Positions 1 to 8,312 of a stretch of DNA of 23,519 bases are shown in pieces (the first letter of the stretch is position 1; each line of letters starts with the position of its first letter). The notes beneath the pieces are model-generated. The model was not told the origin of the DNA. It did not search any database and saw only the letters and a program-made list of their open reading frames with translations. Made by a program: the position numbers and the translations under genes. This DNA comes from UBA7672 sp964550535 (lineage in GTDB: Bacteria; Pseudomonadota; Alphaproteobacteria; Caulobacterales; Hyphomonadaceae): assembly GCA_964550535.1 (NCBI GenBank), contig CAZJZQ010000045.1, positions 1 through 23,519 on the forward strand. The letters are read 5' to 3'.

Positions 1-3
1 CAT

Positions 4-160
4 GTCACCCATCTATCCGGGCGCTTCCGTTACCTATCTATCCGGGCTGGACAGGAGGTGGCCCAAAGGGCCGGAGGGGGCGAGTCTCAGGGGGCTCTCT
101 CCGCAAATAATCCTCTCGTGACTCGCCCCCATCTAACTGGGCGCTTCCGTAACCCCAATC
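4..160. repeat. IS-end-like short repeats and inverted repeat (no gene)
   Basis: Two 19-base direct repeats of the form GTYACCYATCTATCCGGGC lie at 4-22 and 29-47, 25 bases apart. A degenerate second copy of the 10-34 segment lies at 130-154 with three mismatches in 25 bases. Between them, an 11-base perfect inverted repeat (GGGGGCGAGTC at 76-86, complement at 120-130) encloses 33 bases, and each arm carries a GANTC site, the target of the alphaproteobacterial CcrM methylase. A small palindrome GGCCCAAAGGGCC sits at 60-72. Repeated short motifs at one edge resemble the multiple terminal repeats of some insertion sequences, but no transposase is visible, so the IS assignment is an inference. 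Confidence 0.4.
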
Positions 161-183
161 GCGGTTGGACGCGGCCGCCGCCC

Positions 184-774
184 TCACTTCTTCTTCCGCT
201 TTTTCCCCTTGCCGCCGCGCGCCTTGGTTTCGGCCTTGTGGACCTTTTCCAGACGGCGCACGCGTTTGCGGTCGGCGCGCTCCATCGCTTCGGCATTGTC
301 CGCCGCTTCGGCCAGCGCGCCCAGCGCCGAACGCAGGCCCTTGCGCCGCGTCTTGGGCAGCGCCGCGATCAGCGTCTCGTCCACCATGCGCAGCGCAGGC
401 AGCGCGCCGGCCAGACGCCGCCGCCCGGCCTCGGTCAGCTTCACCGATTTCGCGCGTCCGTCCGCTGCGGACGACGCCCGCGACACCAGTCCGCGCTGCT
501 CCATCCGCGCAATCATGTCGGCCAGCGTCGACCGGTCCACGCCCGTGGCGCGCACAAGATCCGACTGGCTCGCGCCGTCCATCTCCGCCGCCGCCGCCAG
601 CACCACGGTCTGGCGCAGCGTCACGCCGTCCGCGAATCCGGCGCGCACGAAAATCTCGCTCGCGAACTGCTGCGCCCGCCGCAGCAGGTGCGCTGGTGAA
701 TCGCTCAACAGATAGGGCGCGCCGGAAGATGCCCCGCCGCCCGTGCGTTTCACTGTATCGGCTTGCCCGCTCAT
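184..774 (-). CDS. MarR family transcriptional regulator
   Basis: This is a 196-residue winged-helix regulator, presumably a cytoplasmic dimer. The MarR core is visible: a helical N-terminal dimerisation part, a recognition-helix region (SDLVRATGVDRSTLADMIARM), and a wing around SAADGRAKSVKLTEAGR. The C-terminus is unusual, ending in a highly basic tail (KARGGKGKKRKKK). The start at 774 is chosen because homology-like sequence begins only after it; ATG 801 and a TTG at 861 are in frame upstream, and none of the three has a strong ribosome binding site. The gene is divergent from the NUDIX hydrolase at 916, which it may regulate, but no clear operator was found. The ligand is unknown. Confidence 0.85.
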   Translation of the reverse strand: MSGQADTVKRTGGGASSGAPYLLSDSPAHLLRRAQQFASEIFVRAGFADGVTLRQTVVLAAAAEMDGASQSDLVRATGVDRSTLADMIARMEQRGLVSRASSAADGRAKSVKLTEAGRRRLAGALPALRMVDETLIAALPKTRRKGLRSALGALAEAADNAEAMERADRKRVRRLEKVHKAETKARGGKGKKRKKK

Positions 775-843
775 GACAGCCACCGCCTGCGCCCGCCTCA
801 TATTCAGCCTGCGGAAGATATCGCACGTCCACGCGAAGGTTTT

Positions 844-874
844 TTGACCACCGCGCGCCAACCCGTCCTATAAT
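844..874 (+). promoter_or_regulatory. Putative sigma-70-type promoter of the NUDIX gene
   Basis: TTGACC at 844-849 and a consensus TATAAT at 869-874 are separated by 19 bases, slightly longer than ideal. The -10 box ends 41 bases before the NUDIX start codon, giving a short leader. The site is in the intergenic space between the divergent MarR and NUDIX genes. It is inferred from consensus only. Confidence 0.45.
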
Positions 875-915
875 CCCGCAAAATCCGGGATCACCCCTCG
901 CGAGACGTTCGCGCC

Positions 916-1440
916 ATGAGCAACATGCCTTCTTTCTCGATCAAGGTCCCGCCCGCCGAGGACCGCGAGCGGCGCGTCTGCGACACGTGCGGCTTCATCG
1001 ACTATCAGAACCCCAAGATCGTGGCGGGCGTCGTCGCCGCCGCGCCGGACGGCCGCATCCTGCTGTGCAAACGCGCCATCGAACCGCGACGCGGCTACTG
1101 GACCTTGCCCGCGGGCTTCATGGAGCTGGGCGAGACGGTGGAGCAGGGCGCGGCGCGGGAAGCGCGCGAGGAAGCCTGCGTTGAACTTGAGATTGGCGAT
1201 GTGCTCGGCGTCTATTCCGTGCCGCGCATCGGACAGGTGCACATTTTCTTCGCCGCGAAACTGCTCAACGAACCTTCGCCGGGGCCCGAGAGTCTCGATG
1301 TGACGCTGGCGAAGTGGGAGGACATTCCGTGGAAGGACCTGGCCTTCCCGTCGGTGACATGGGCGCTCGAACACTACCGCGCCTGGAACGGCCGCACCGG
1401 CCTATCGTCCTTCGTCCTGCCGCAGGCGCCCGGAATGTAA
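916..1440 (+). CDS. NUDIX hydrolase with N-terminal zinc-ribbon half-motif
   Basis: This 174-residue protein should hydrolyse a nucleoside diphosphate linked to another group, using divalent metal. A CxxC pair (C22, C25) followed by GFIDYQNPKIV is typical of the zinc-ribbon NUDIX subgroup related to NADH pyrophosphatase. The Nudix box spans about residues 67-89 (G67, E73, then REAREEACV). The catalytic REUxEE part is intact, while the usual glycine of the last ExGU position is a cysteine (C88). The substrate cannot be told from sequence. The start ATG has a poor ribosome binding site, but the zinc-ribbon segment begins soon after it. The gene is convergent with yciB. Confidence 0.9.
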   Translation: MSNMPSFSIKVPPAEDRERRVCDTCGFIDYQNPKIVAGVVAAAPDGRILLCKRAIEPRRGYWTLPAGFMELGETVEQGAAREAREEACVELEIGDVLGVYSVPRIGQVHIFFAAKLLNEPSPGPESLDVTLAKWEDIPWKDLAFPSVTWALEHYRAWNGRTGLSSFVLPQAPGM

Positions 1441-1486
1441 GGGCCCCGGACTGTGAGAGCGAGGCGCCGCCTTGGCTCCTCCCCCG

Positions 1487-2155
1487 CTATGCGGGAGAAG
1501 ACTTATCATCCTTCGCCGTCTCGTCCGGAATCTGGTGCTTCATCAGATAGGGCAGGTTCAACAGCATGAATCCCACGGACACGGGGATCAGCAGGAAGAT
1601 TTTGGAGTTCGACCAGAAGTCCTCGGAGAAGTTCCGCCAGATAACTTCGTTAAGTCCGGCAAGGAACACATAGAATCCCGCCCAGCGCAGCGCGAACACC
1701 TTCCACGCATAGTCGGGCAGGGTGAAGGCGTGGCCGAACGCCGTCTTCCACAGATTGCGTCCGATCAGCAGGCTGCCGACAATCGCGCCCGCGAACAGCA
1801 GGTTGATGATGGTGGGTTTGTAGTAGGCGAATTTCGGATCCTGTAGATACAGCGTCAGCCCGCCGAACACGAACACCACCACGCCCGTGATGATCAGCAT
1901 CGGCGGCAGCTTCCGCCCCTTGATCAGGCTCCACCCGATCACAGCGGCGATGGCCGCCATGAAGATGCCGGTGGCCCAGTAGATCGCATTCTCCTTGGAG
2001 AGCAGGCCGCCGCCTTCCGGAAAACGCCGCACGACATTGTACGACACCACGAAGGCCAGCACCGGCCCCAGATCGGTCCACAGATTGCCCGCGCTTTTCG
2101 CCGCCGCCTTGGCTCCGGTCGCCGGGGTCGTGTGTGGGGCGGACGTATCGTTCAT
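1487..2155 (-). CDS. yciB: Inner membrane-spanning protein YciB (septation protein A family)
   Basis: A 222-residue integral membrane protein of the YciB/IspZ family, linked to cell envelope synthesis and intracellular septation. After a short Thr/Ala-rich N-terminus the family pattern follows: LGPVLAFVVSYNVVRRF, then hydrophobic segments (about five), PTIINLLFAGAIVGSLL, and a C-terminal FWSNSKIFLLIPVSVGFML segment. ATG 2155 is preferred over an upstream GTG at 2233, because GGAG lies 5 bases upstream and the family starts near here. The flippase stop codon lies 50 bases upstream on the same strand, so the two may be co-transcribed. In many alphaproteobacteria this gene follows ftsY; here it is about 5 kb away. 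A small GC hairpin (1483-1495) overlaps the stop and could help end transcription from both sides. Confidence 0.9.
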   Translation of the reverse strand: MNDTSAPHTTPATGAKAAAKSAGNLWTDLGPVLAFVVSYNVVRRFPEGGGLLSKENAIYWATGIFMAAIAAVIGWSLIKGRKLPPMLIITGVVVFVFGGLTLYLQDPKFAYYKPTIINLLFAGAIVGSLLIGRNLWKTAFGHAFTLPDYAWKVFALRWAGFYVFLAGLNEVIWRNFSEDFWSNSKIFLLIPVSVGFMLLNLPYLMKHQIPDETAKDDKSSPA

Positions 2156-2205
2156 GAAAACTCCGGCAGGTGGAGAGCTGACATAGAGGCGCCCGGCCCC
2201 GGGTT

Positions 2206-3648
2206 TCAAGCCTGCGCGGTGCGTTTCCGCCACAGGCCCAGCAAAGCGCCGCGCGCGCCCGCCGCATCAAAGGCCAGCGCGACCAGCGTATAGGTCACGG
2301 CGCCTGCCGCCGCCTTCATCATCAACTCGCTCCAGCCGCCCGTCGCAGGCATCAACCGCACCACAATGGCCATCGCCGCGCACGCCCCCGCGATGCGCGC
2401 ATAATCGCGCCACGGCCAGGCCAGCGGCGCAATCTTCCGGCTGCCAGCCGCCAGCAGCACCAGCGCCAGCGCATAGCACGCCACCGTCGCATAAACCGCG
2501 CCCATCAACCCGATCCACGGCAACAGCACGGCGTTCAGTCCAAGGTTGGCGACAGCAGGAATCGCCATCAGCCCCGCACGCAATCCCGTGCGCCGCGCGA
2601 GCTGGAACGACTCCGACAGATAGAACAGCACAAACCCGTTCAGCAGTCCGCCCAGCGCAATCCACGGCATGATGCGCGCGGCTTCATCCCGCATCGCCTC
2701 GCCGATCATGATGTCCGCCAGCGGCTGCGACACCAGCGCCAGTCCCGTCGCCGCCGGCGCCGCCACCAGCAACAGCGTGCGCGCCACCTGGGCGGAAACC
2801 GCCCGCATCGCCGCCGGTCCCTCGCGCTCCCACGCGGCCATCATCAACGGCGCGCCTGCCGCCGCCGCCCATGCGCAGATCAGCGCCACCGTCTTGTCGG
2901 CAACGCCATAGCCCGCCGCATAGACGCCCACCGCTTCCGGCCCGAGGAAACCCGCGATCATGAAGCGGTCGCCCGCATCCAGCGCCAGCGTCAGCAACAA
3001 GGACAGCGCGACGGGATAGCCATATCCGAAATGCCGCTTCACCTGCGTGCGATCAAACGTGCCGCCGCGCGCCTCGCGCCACAACCGCGCGCCCTCGATC
3101 ACCGCCGTCACCGCCAGCATCAACGCCAGCCCCGCCAGCGGCGCCGCCGGTCCAAGGCCGCCGCGCCACGCCAGCAAAGCGCCGGCGCCAAACCCGCCCA
3201 GCTCCAGCGTCACCCGCACCATCGAATGCCGCGCCACACGCTGTTGCGCGCGCAGCATCTCCTGCGACGCAGCCACCAGCGGCTGCAAAGCCATCACCGC
3301 CACCGCGCACAGGATCGCCAGCTTCAACGCAGGGTTCGCGGCAAACGGCAGGGCGAACAGCATCAGCAGCAACCCGGCGCCGGTCGACGCTGCAATCAAT
3401 CGCATCACGGTGCGGATATGCGCGGCCAGCCGTCCCTTCGCCTCCGCCTCTCCGGCGAAGCGATACGCCGCCGCCTCCGCCCACGTCGCGGTCAGCGTAT
3501 GCACGGCCGACATGAAGGTGAGGATCAGCGCATACCGGCCATAGTCCTCGGGCGGCATCAGGTGCGTATAGACGATCACCCCGCCAAAGCTGGCGAGGCC
3601 GCCGGCGATGTTCGCCGGGAGGTAGCCAAAGAGTCGCCGCCAGATCAT
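2206..3648 (-). CDS. Polysaccharide biosynthesis flippase (Wzx/MATE-like)
   Basis: This is a 480-residue membrane protein of the oligosaccharide flippase type, which would move lipid-linked sugars across the inner membrane. It begins IWRRLFGYLPANIAGGLASFGGVI and contains MPPEDYGRYAL, the segment typical of these transporters after the first helix. Roughly 12-14 hydrophobic stretches follow, with FMIAGFLGPEAVGVYAAGYGV near mid-protein, another family hallmark. An in-frame ATG at 3714 would add 22 unlikely residues and overlap the divergent GH5 start, so ATG 3648 is preferred, although its ribosome binding site is weak. The pairing with a divergent secreted glycosidase suggests a shared exopolysaccharide role. 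Confidence 0.85.
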   Translation of the reverse strand: MIWRRLFGYLPANIAGGLASFGGVIVYTHLMPPEDYGRYALILTFMSAVHTLTATWAEAAAYRFAGEAEAKGRLAAHIRTVMRLIAASTGAGLLLMLFALPFAANPALKLAILCAVAVMALQPLVAASQEMLRAQQRVARHSMVRVTLELGGFGAGALLAWRGGLGPAAPLAGLALMLAVTAVIEGARLWREARGGTFDRTQVKRHFGYGYPVALSLLLTLALDAGDRFMIAGFLGPEAVGVYAAGYGVADKTVALICAWAAAAGAPLMMAAWEREGPAAMRAVSAQVARTLLLVAAPAATGLALVSQPLADIMIGEAMRDEAARIMPWIALGGLLNGFVLFYLSESFQLARRTGLRAGLMAIPAVANLGLNAVLLPWIGLMGAVYATVACYALALVLLAAGSRKIAPLAWPWRDYARIAGACAAMAIVVRLMPATGGWSELMMKAAAGAVTYTLVALAFDAAGARGALLGLWRKRTAQA

Positions 3649-3712
3649 TCTGGGTCCGGGATTCGCGCCGGTCCGTCCGGAACCGCCCCGCGATAGAAGC
3701 AGAAGGCCGTTC

Positions 3713-5011
3713 ATGAAGGGTTTCGATCGCCCGCCCGCTGCACCGGAAACGCCGCAAACAGGCCCGATTTCATCGACTCGGCGCGTAATTCTTGCTGGCG
3801 CGGCAGGTCTGGCCGGCGCCTGCGCCAGCGGCGCCCAGGCTCAGCAGGCTCCGCGCGTCGCCGGTATGCGCCTGTGGCCGTCCTCCGGCGCGCCCGTCCT
3901 GCGTGGCGCAACCATCGCCCAGCGCCGCCGCCGTCAGGCCGTGGACGGCGAAACCTTCGGCGGCGGCCGCGCGGTGTTGCCCGCCTACAGCGCGCGCGAG
4001 TTCGAGGCGCTGGCGAAGGCCGGGGCCAACCTCGTCGTCATGTCATGGCCTGAGCTGTGGACCGTGCAGCGCCCATGGAAACGCGACAATGCGGTCGCCG
4101 ACATGATGCTCGCGCAGATGGACGCCGCGCGCGCCGCCGGTCTGTTCGTGGTGCTCGGCCTTCGCTCCGGCCCCGGCCGTTCCGACTTCGCGTTTCACCG
4201 CGACGGGGCAGGGGACTGGTTCCCGCGCGCCCTCATCGACGACAGCATCTGGCGCGACCGCCAGGCGCAGGACGCCTGGGGCCGCATGTGCGCCGGCGCC
4301 GCGAAGCTGATCGCCAATCGCCCTGAAGCCGCCGGCCTCATCCTGATGGTCGAGCCCGACAACAACCATTTCGCGCCGGCCGAAGGCCGCGCCTATCTCG
4401 GCGCTCATGACCCGGCGCACTATCTGCGCGAAGTGAAGCCGCTGTTCGATCTCAAACGCATGTCGTCCGAATGGGCGCGTGCTGTGCGGGCTGCGGCGCC
4501 GGAACTGCCCATCCTCATCTCGCCCCCCGGATATGCACGCACGGATTTCCTGTCCGTGATGGGCGCCCCGCCTGTCGCCGGAACCGTGTGGTGCGTGCAC
4601 GACTACGAACCGCGCGACTACACCCATACGTCGGGCGGAGAGCGCGGGTTGCTGCCGTATCCCGGCAATGATGCTACTTTCGCCAAACGTCTCGACGCCG
4701 CCACGAAACAGGGCGCGCCGGTATTCCTCGGAGAGTTCGGCGCCACGCGGCATGCGCTGGGCCGCGCCGCCTTCCACCGCGACCGCATCGCCATTTGCGA
4801 AGCACGCGGCGCCGCCTGGTCAATCTTCCGCTGGCCGACATTTGATACAGCCTACGAAGCCGCCGACCCGGCCTTCGACGTCACCGTCAAAGACCGGCGT
4901 TGGTACGGCGATGACGGCGATGACAGTGATGAGACGCTGGACGTCCTGCGCGCCTCATGGATGCGCAACACAACGCGGCCGTCTCTGCTCCGCCGCCGCT
5001 CGAACGGTTAG
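3713..5011 (+). CDS. Secreted glycoside hydrolase, GH5/cellulase-like
   Basis: A 432-residue protein with a TIM-barrel glycosidase pattern. The N-terminus has a twin-arginine-type signal (STRRVILAGAAGLAGACASG, ending AQAQ), so export by Tat or Sec is likely. The mature part starts with a VLRGATI strand typical of GH5. Candidate catalytic residues are E214 (MVEPDNNH, acid/base) and E341 (FLGEFG, nucleophile), with the substrate-binding HDY at 296-298. AGAGG-like AGAAGG at 3701-3706 lies 6 bases before the ATG. The stop overlaps that of the convergent membrane protein (TTAG at 5008-5011). The target glycan is unknown; the adjacent flippase suggests a polysaccharide made by the cell. The C-terminus is rich in Asp, then Arg. 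Confidence 0.8.
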   Translation: MKGFDRPPAAPETPQTGPISSTRRVILAGAAGLAGACASGAQAQQAPRVAGMRLWPSSGAPVLRGATIAQRRRRQAVDGETFGGGRAVLPAYSAREFEALAKAGANLVVMSWPELWTVQRPWKRDNAVADMMLAQMDAARAAGLFVVLGLRSGPGRSDFAFHRDGAGDWFPRALIDDSIWRDRQAQDAWGRMCAGAAKLIANRPEAAGLILMVEPDNNHFAPAEGRAYLGAHDPAHYLREVKPLFDLKRMSSEWARAVRAAAPELPILISPPGYARTDFLSVMGAPPVAGTVWCVHDYEPRDYTHTSGGERGLLPYPGNDATFAKRLDAATKQGAPVFLGEFGATRHALGRAAFHRDRIAICEARGAAWSIFRWPTFDTAYEAADPAFDVTVKDRRWYGDDGDDSDETLDVLRASWMRNTTRPSLLRRRSNG

Positions 5012-5496
5012 GCCGCCGCAGGCGCAGGTTTCTTGCGCCCCGTCAGGAAGAAGATCGCCGAACCGGCCAGGCCGATCACGCCCGCGCCCGCGCCCAGCCA
5101 CATGAACAGCGTCTTGTCCGCGATCTGCTGGTCCGCGTCGTCCAGAACCACGGCCTTGGCGTCATCGGCGCCCGGCACGTATTTCACCTGCACCGCTTCG
5201 ATCACGATGTATTCGCCCTGGATCACCTGACCCGCGAACTCCGATGAAATGTCGAGATCGGCGGCGTGTCGCCCCCCGCCTTCATCGGCCCATACCGCGT
5301 GGATCGTGTAGGTCGTCCCACGGCGGCGGCCGGATTCGCTCGTCGCGCCATCGACCACAGCGGTCGTCTCCACGCCATCGGCCAGAACCTGCTTGATCGC
5401 CTGCGCTTCGGTATAGCTGAAATACGCGAACGCCGGCCCCGCGAAGATCGCGAGCACAAGCGCCCATTTGAGATTGTTGAGCCACTTCGCAATCAT
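5008..5496 (-). CDS. DUF3592-like membrane protein
   Basis: A 162-residue protein with an N-terminal hydrophobic segment (LKWALVLAIFAGPAFAYFSY), a soluble middle of about 90 residues, and a second transmembrane segment near residues 135-155 (LGAGAGVIGLAGSAIFFLTG) followed by RKKPAPAAA. The middle (GVETTAVVDGATSES...YTIHAVWAD) resembles DUF3592, a beta-rich domain of unknown function between two helices. The start ATG 5496 is supported by GAGGGG about 8 bases upstream; ATG codons further upstream lack this. It lies 67 bases downstream of the EamA gene on the same strand. No enzymatic motif is visible. Confidence 0.7.
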   Translation of the reverse strand: MIAKWLNNLKWALVLAIFAGPAFAYFSYTEAQAIKQVLADGVETTAVVDGATSESGRRRGTTYTIHAVWADEGGGRHAADLDISSEFAGQVIQGEYIVIEAVQVKYVPGADDAKAVVLDDADQQIADKTLFMWLGAGAGVIGLAGSAIFFLTGRKKPAPAAA

Positions 5497-5563
5497 GGTG
5501 ATCCCCCTCTGTTGCCCGTCAGGGATACTCATACGTATTGCGCCCGCCAAGTTGCCTCGCACG

Positions 5564-6430
5564 TCACCCGAACTGGAGCAGCACCAGCCCGCCCGCCAGC
5601 ACCACGGCCGCCAGCGTGCGCCGTGCGCCAAAACCTTCCTTCAGAAACCACCACCCCATCAGCGCCGCGAACACTACCGCTGTCTCGCGCATCGCGGAGA
5701 TGTATGCGACCGGCGCAATGGAAAATCCATAGAGCGCCATCGAGAAGGACAGCAGCGAACACACGCCCGCGCCGGCGCCGGGGCCCAGCGCCGCGCGCAT
5801 CCCCGCCAGATACTGCCGCCGCCGCGTGATGAAGCTGATCGCATTGATGCCGATCCAGTCCAGCAGGAACAGCCACACGATGAATGTCCACGGGCTCTCC
5901 ATCGCCCGCACGCCGCGCGCATCGACGACGTTATAGATCGCGACGCATCCGCCCGTCGCCAGCGCCCACAGAATGGCCGACCGCCGCACCTCGCGTGATC
6001 CGGTGAACCCGCGCTCCGGCAACGCAAAGACGATGGTGGCGAGGCTGGCGACAACCAGTCCCGCGATCGCCAGCGGTTCCAGCTCCTCGCCCAGCACCAG
6101 CGCGGCCGCCGTCGCCGTCAGCAGCGGCGCCGACCCGCGCATCACCGGAAACACCAGCGACAGGTCCCCGCGCGACATCGCCCGCACCAGCGCCGTCTGG
6201 TAAAGCCAGTGCGCTGGCAGCGACAGGCCGAGAATCATCCAGGTCTCGGCATTGGGCAGCGGTACGAAGAACGCCGCCGGCGTCATCAGCACCGCCGACG
6301 ACAGCGCCATCACCGATCGCCCGCCCAGAATATCCTTTGCGGATTTCACGAACGTGTTCGCCCCCGCCAGCGTCAGGGCGGAGCCCAGGCCGAGCAGCAG
6401 GGCGAGAAGGGCGGGGGTCATCAGGCCCAT
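5564..6430 (-). CDS. EamA/DMT family transporter
   Basis: A 288-residue protein with about ten hydrophobic helices arranged as two EamA repeats, the drug/metabolite transporter fold of the inner membrane. Family features are the first-repeat stretch ALVRAMSRGDLSLVFPVMRG followed by TATAAALVLGEELEP, and the second-repeat counterpart FSIAPVAYISAMRETAVVFAALMGWWFLKEG. The start could be ATG 6430 or ATG 6421; AAGG at about 6433 is better spaced for 6421. The substrate cannot be predicted; related proteins export amino acids or metabolites. It is divergent from the DedA gene and upstream of the DUF3592-like gene. Confidence 0.9.
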   Translation of the reverse strand: MGLMTPALLALLLGLGSALTLAGANTFVKSAKDILGGRSVMALSSAVLMTPAAFFVPLPNAETWMILGLSLPAHWLYQTALVRAMSRGDLSLVFPVMRGSAPLLTATAAALVLGEELEPLAIAGLVVASLATIVFALPERGFTGSREVRRSAILWALATGGCVAIYNVVDARGVRAMESPWTFIVWLFLLDWIGINAISFITRRRQYLAGMRAALGPGAGAGVCSLLSFSMALYGFSIAPVAYISAMRETAVVFAALMGWWFLKEGFGARRTLAAVVLAGGLVLLQFG

Positions 6431-6489
6431 GCCTTAGCATTCGCCGCAAGGCTGGCAATCCGCGCCGGTTCGGTTAGACCACGGCGGTC

Positions 6490-7134
6490 ATGAGCATCAT
6501 CAACGATTTCCTCGCGGGCAATCCGTGGTCGATCTATGTGATCGCCTTCGTCGGCCCGTTCGTGCAGGAAGACGTGGCCATTCTCGGCGCCGCCATGACG
6601 GCCGCGGCCGGTAAATCATCCACGCCCGGCGTGCTGCTCGCCACATGGATCGGCGTCATCGTCAGCGACGGGTGGAAATACGCCGCTGGCCGCCTCGCGC
6701 ACCGTATCCCATGGGCCGCCCGTCTTGCGGCCCGCCCCGCCGTCATCGCCGCGCGGCAGAAGGTGCTGACGCGCGTGGGCATCGCGCTCGTCATCGCCCG
6801 CTTCGTGCCGGGCACGCGTATCCCGCTCAACGTGGCGTGCGGTCTGTTCCGCGTGCCGGTGATGCGCTACCTGCCGTTCATGGCGTTCTCGGCGGCGCTT
6901 TATATCGGCATCGCGTGGGCGATCTTTGAAATGCTGGGCAAGGTCGCCGGCGAACAGGTCCGCGCAGCCATGCCGTTCGTGGTGATCCCCATCGTGCTGG
7001 CGATGGTGCTGATCGCCGTCATCCGCGCGCGAAAAAAGAATCCGAAAGTCGTTGTGGACGATCCCCAGCGCCTCGTCGAAACCGTCACCGCCCCCCCGCC
7101 CCCGGACAAGGCCGAAAGCGGCAACGTCCGCTGA
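6490..7134 (+). CDS. DedA family membrane protein (VTT domain)
   Basis: A 214-residue inner membrane protein of the DedA/SNARE-associated family, linked to lipid scrambling and proton-dependent transport. The sequence shows E27-D28 in the first re-entrant region (FVQEDVAILG), D60 in the SDGWKYAAGR segment, and the signature R104-F-V-P-G-T-R110. These match the acidic and arginine residues essential in characterised DedA proteins. The C-terminal 35 residues are polar and proline-rich (TAPPPPDKAE) and probably cytoplasmic. The stop lies 11 bases from that of the convergent ftsY gene. No strong ribosome binding site is seen before the ATG, but the first helix starts right after it. Confidence 0.88.
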   Translation: MSIINDFLAGNPWSIYVIAFVGPFVQEDVAILGAAMTAAAGKSSTPGVLLATWIGVIVSDGWKYAAGRLAHRIPWAARLAARPAVIAARQKVLTRVGIALVIARFVPGTRIPLNVACGLFRVPVMRYLPFMAFSAALYIGIAWAIFEMLGKVAGEQVRAAMPFVVIPIVLAMVLIAVIRARKKNPKVVVDDPQRLVETVTAPPPPDKAESGNVR

Positions 7135-7145
7135 GGGCGGCGCGG

Positions 7146-8312
7146 TTAATCCAACCCCACCAGAGCCTTCGCAAACGCGTCCGCTGAGAAGGGCTGCAAA
7201 TCCTCGGCCTTCTCGCCCACGCCCACGAAGTGGATCGGAATGTCGAACTTCTCGGCGATGGCGACCAGAACGCCGCCCTTCGCCGTGCCGTCCAGCTTGG
7301 TCATCACCAGACCCGTCACGCCCGCCGTATCGCGGAACGCCTCCACCTGTCCCAGCGCGTTCTGCCCCACGGTCGCGTCCAGCACCAGAATCACATCATG
7401 CGGCGCGCTGACGTCCAGCTTGCGGATCGCGCGCACCACCTTGGCCAGCTCGTCCATAAGTTGCGTCTTGTTCTGCAACCGTCCCGCCGTATCGATCAGC
7501 ACCAGATCGCGGCTTTCACGCTTTGCGATATCGACGGCCTCATAGGCCAGCGCCGCTGAGTCCGCGCCTTGCTCCTTCGAGACAAAGCGCGCGCCAGACC
7601 GCTCCGCCCACACGCGCAACTGCTCCACCGCCGCCGCGCGGAATGTGTCGCCCGCCGCCAGCGTGACGTCCGCGCCCTGCGCCGCCAACTTTGACGCAAT
7701 CTTGCCGATGGTCGTCGTCTTGCCCGATCCGTTTACGCCCACGAACAGCACGATGCGCGGGCTCGGCCCGTCCGAAAAATCCACCAGCTTCTCACGCGGG
7801 CGCAGAATGTCGGCGATGCCCTTGGCCAGCGCCTCGCGGATTTCGTCCGGCGTGATCTCGCGCTCGAACCTGTCCTGCGCAATCTCCTTCGACAGACGCT
7901 GGGCGGCCTTCGTGCCCATGTCGGAGGTGATGAGCAGGTCTTCGAGTTCGTCCAGCGTATCGCGGTCCAGCCGCTTGTGCGTCAGCGCCGTCGCCAGCCC
8001 CTCGGCCAGCCGCGATGACGACCGCTTCAAGCCGTCCTGAAGCTTGTAGGTCAGCGTCGCCTGGCGCCGCGCCTCTTCCTCGGCGCGCTCGCGCGCGATG
8101 CGCTCCGCCGCCTTGCGCAGGCCAATGGGATCGTCTTCATCCGTCAGCGGCTTGTCGGCCGGCTTCGGTCCCGCGCCAAAGATCTGTTCGTCCAGCGACA
8201 GGCGGGGCTTCGCCGGTTCACCCGCGTCCTGCATCACAGGCTTCAGCGGTTCAACGGGCGTCTCGCCGGTCTTCGCGTCCGGCTTTCCCTTCTTGCCCCA
8301 CCACAGGATCAT
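7146..8312 (-). CDS. ftsY: Signal recognition particle receptor FtsY
   Basis: A 388-residue SRP receptor GTPase that docks ribosome-SRP complexes at the inner membrane and passes them to SecYEG. It has a short charged A region (residues 1-90, rich in Glu, Lys and Arg), the helical N domain, then the NG GTPase. G1 is GVNGSGKTTT (192-201), the insertion box DTFRAA is at 222-227, G3 DTAGR at 274-278, G4 TKLDG at 338-342, and the closing GVGEKAEDLQPF motif at about 364-375. All are intact. The ATG overlaps the mtaB stop by 4 bases (TCAT at 8309-8312), implying translational coupling. The A region is much shorter than in E. coli, as is usual in alphaproteobacteria. Confidence 0.98.
   Translation of the reverse strand: MILWWGKKGKPDAKTGETPVEPLKPVMQDAGEPAKPRLSLDEQIFGAGPKPADKPLTDEDDPIGLRKAAERIARERAEEEARRQATLTYKLQDGLKRSSSRLAEGLATALTHKRLDRDTLDELEDLLITSDMGTKAAQRLSKEIAQDRFEREITPDEIREALAKGIADILRPREKLVDFSDGPSPRIVLFVGVNGSGKTTTIGKIASKLAAQGADVTLAAGDTFRAAAVEQLRVWAERSGARFVSKEQGADSAALAYEAVDIAKRESRDLVLIDTAGRLQNKTQLMDELAKVVRAIRKLDVSAPHDVILVLDATVGQNALGQVEAFRDTAGVTGLVMTKLDGTAKGGVLVAIAEKFDIPIHFVGVGEKAEDLQPFSADAFAKALVGLD

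Noticed and set aside
4..160. A CRISPR array
   Set aside because: Only two good copies and one degenerate copy, with unequal spacing and no cas gene.
5008..5011. Overlapping convergent stop codons (TTAG) as a regulatory feature
   Set aside because: This is common in compact genomes; nothing else suggests regulation.
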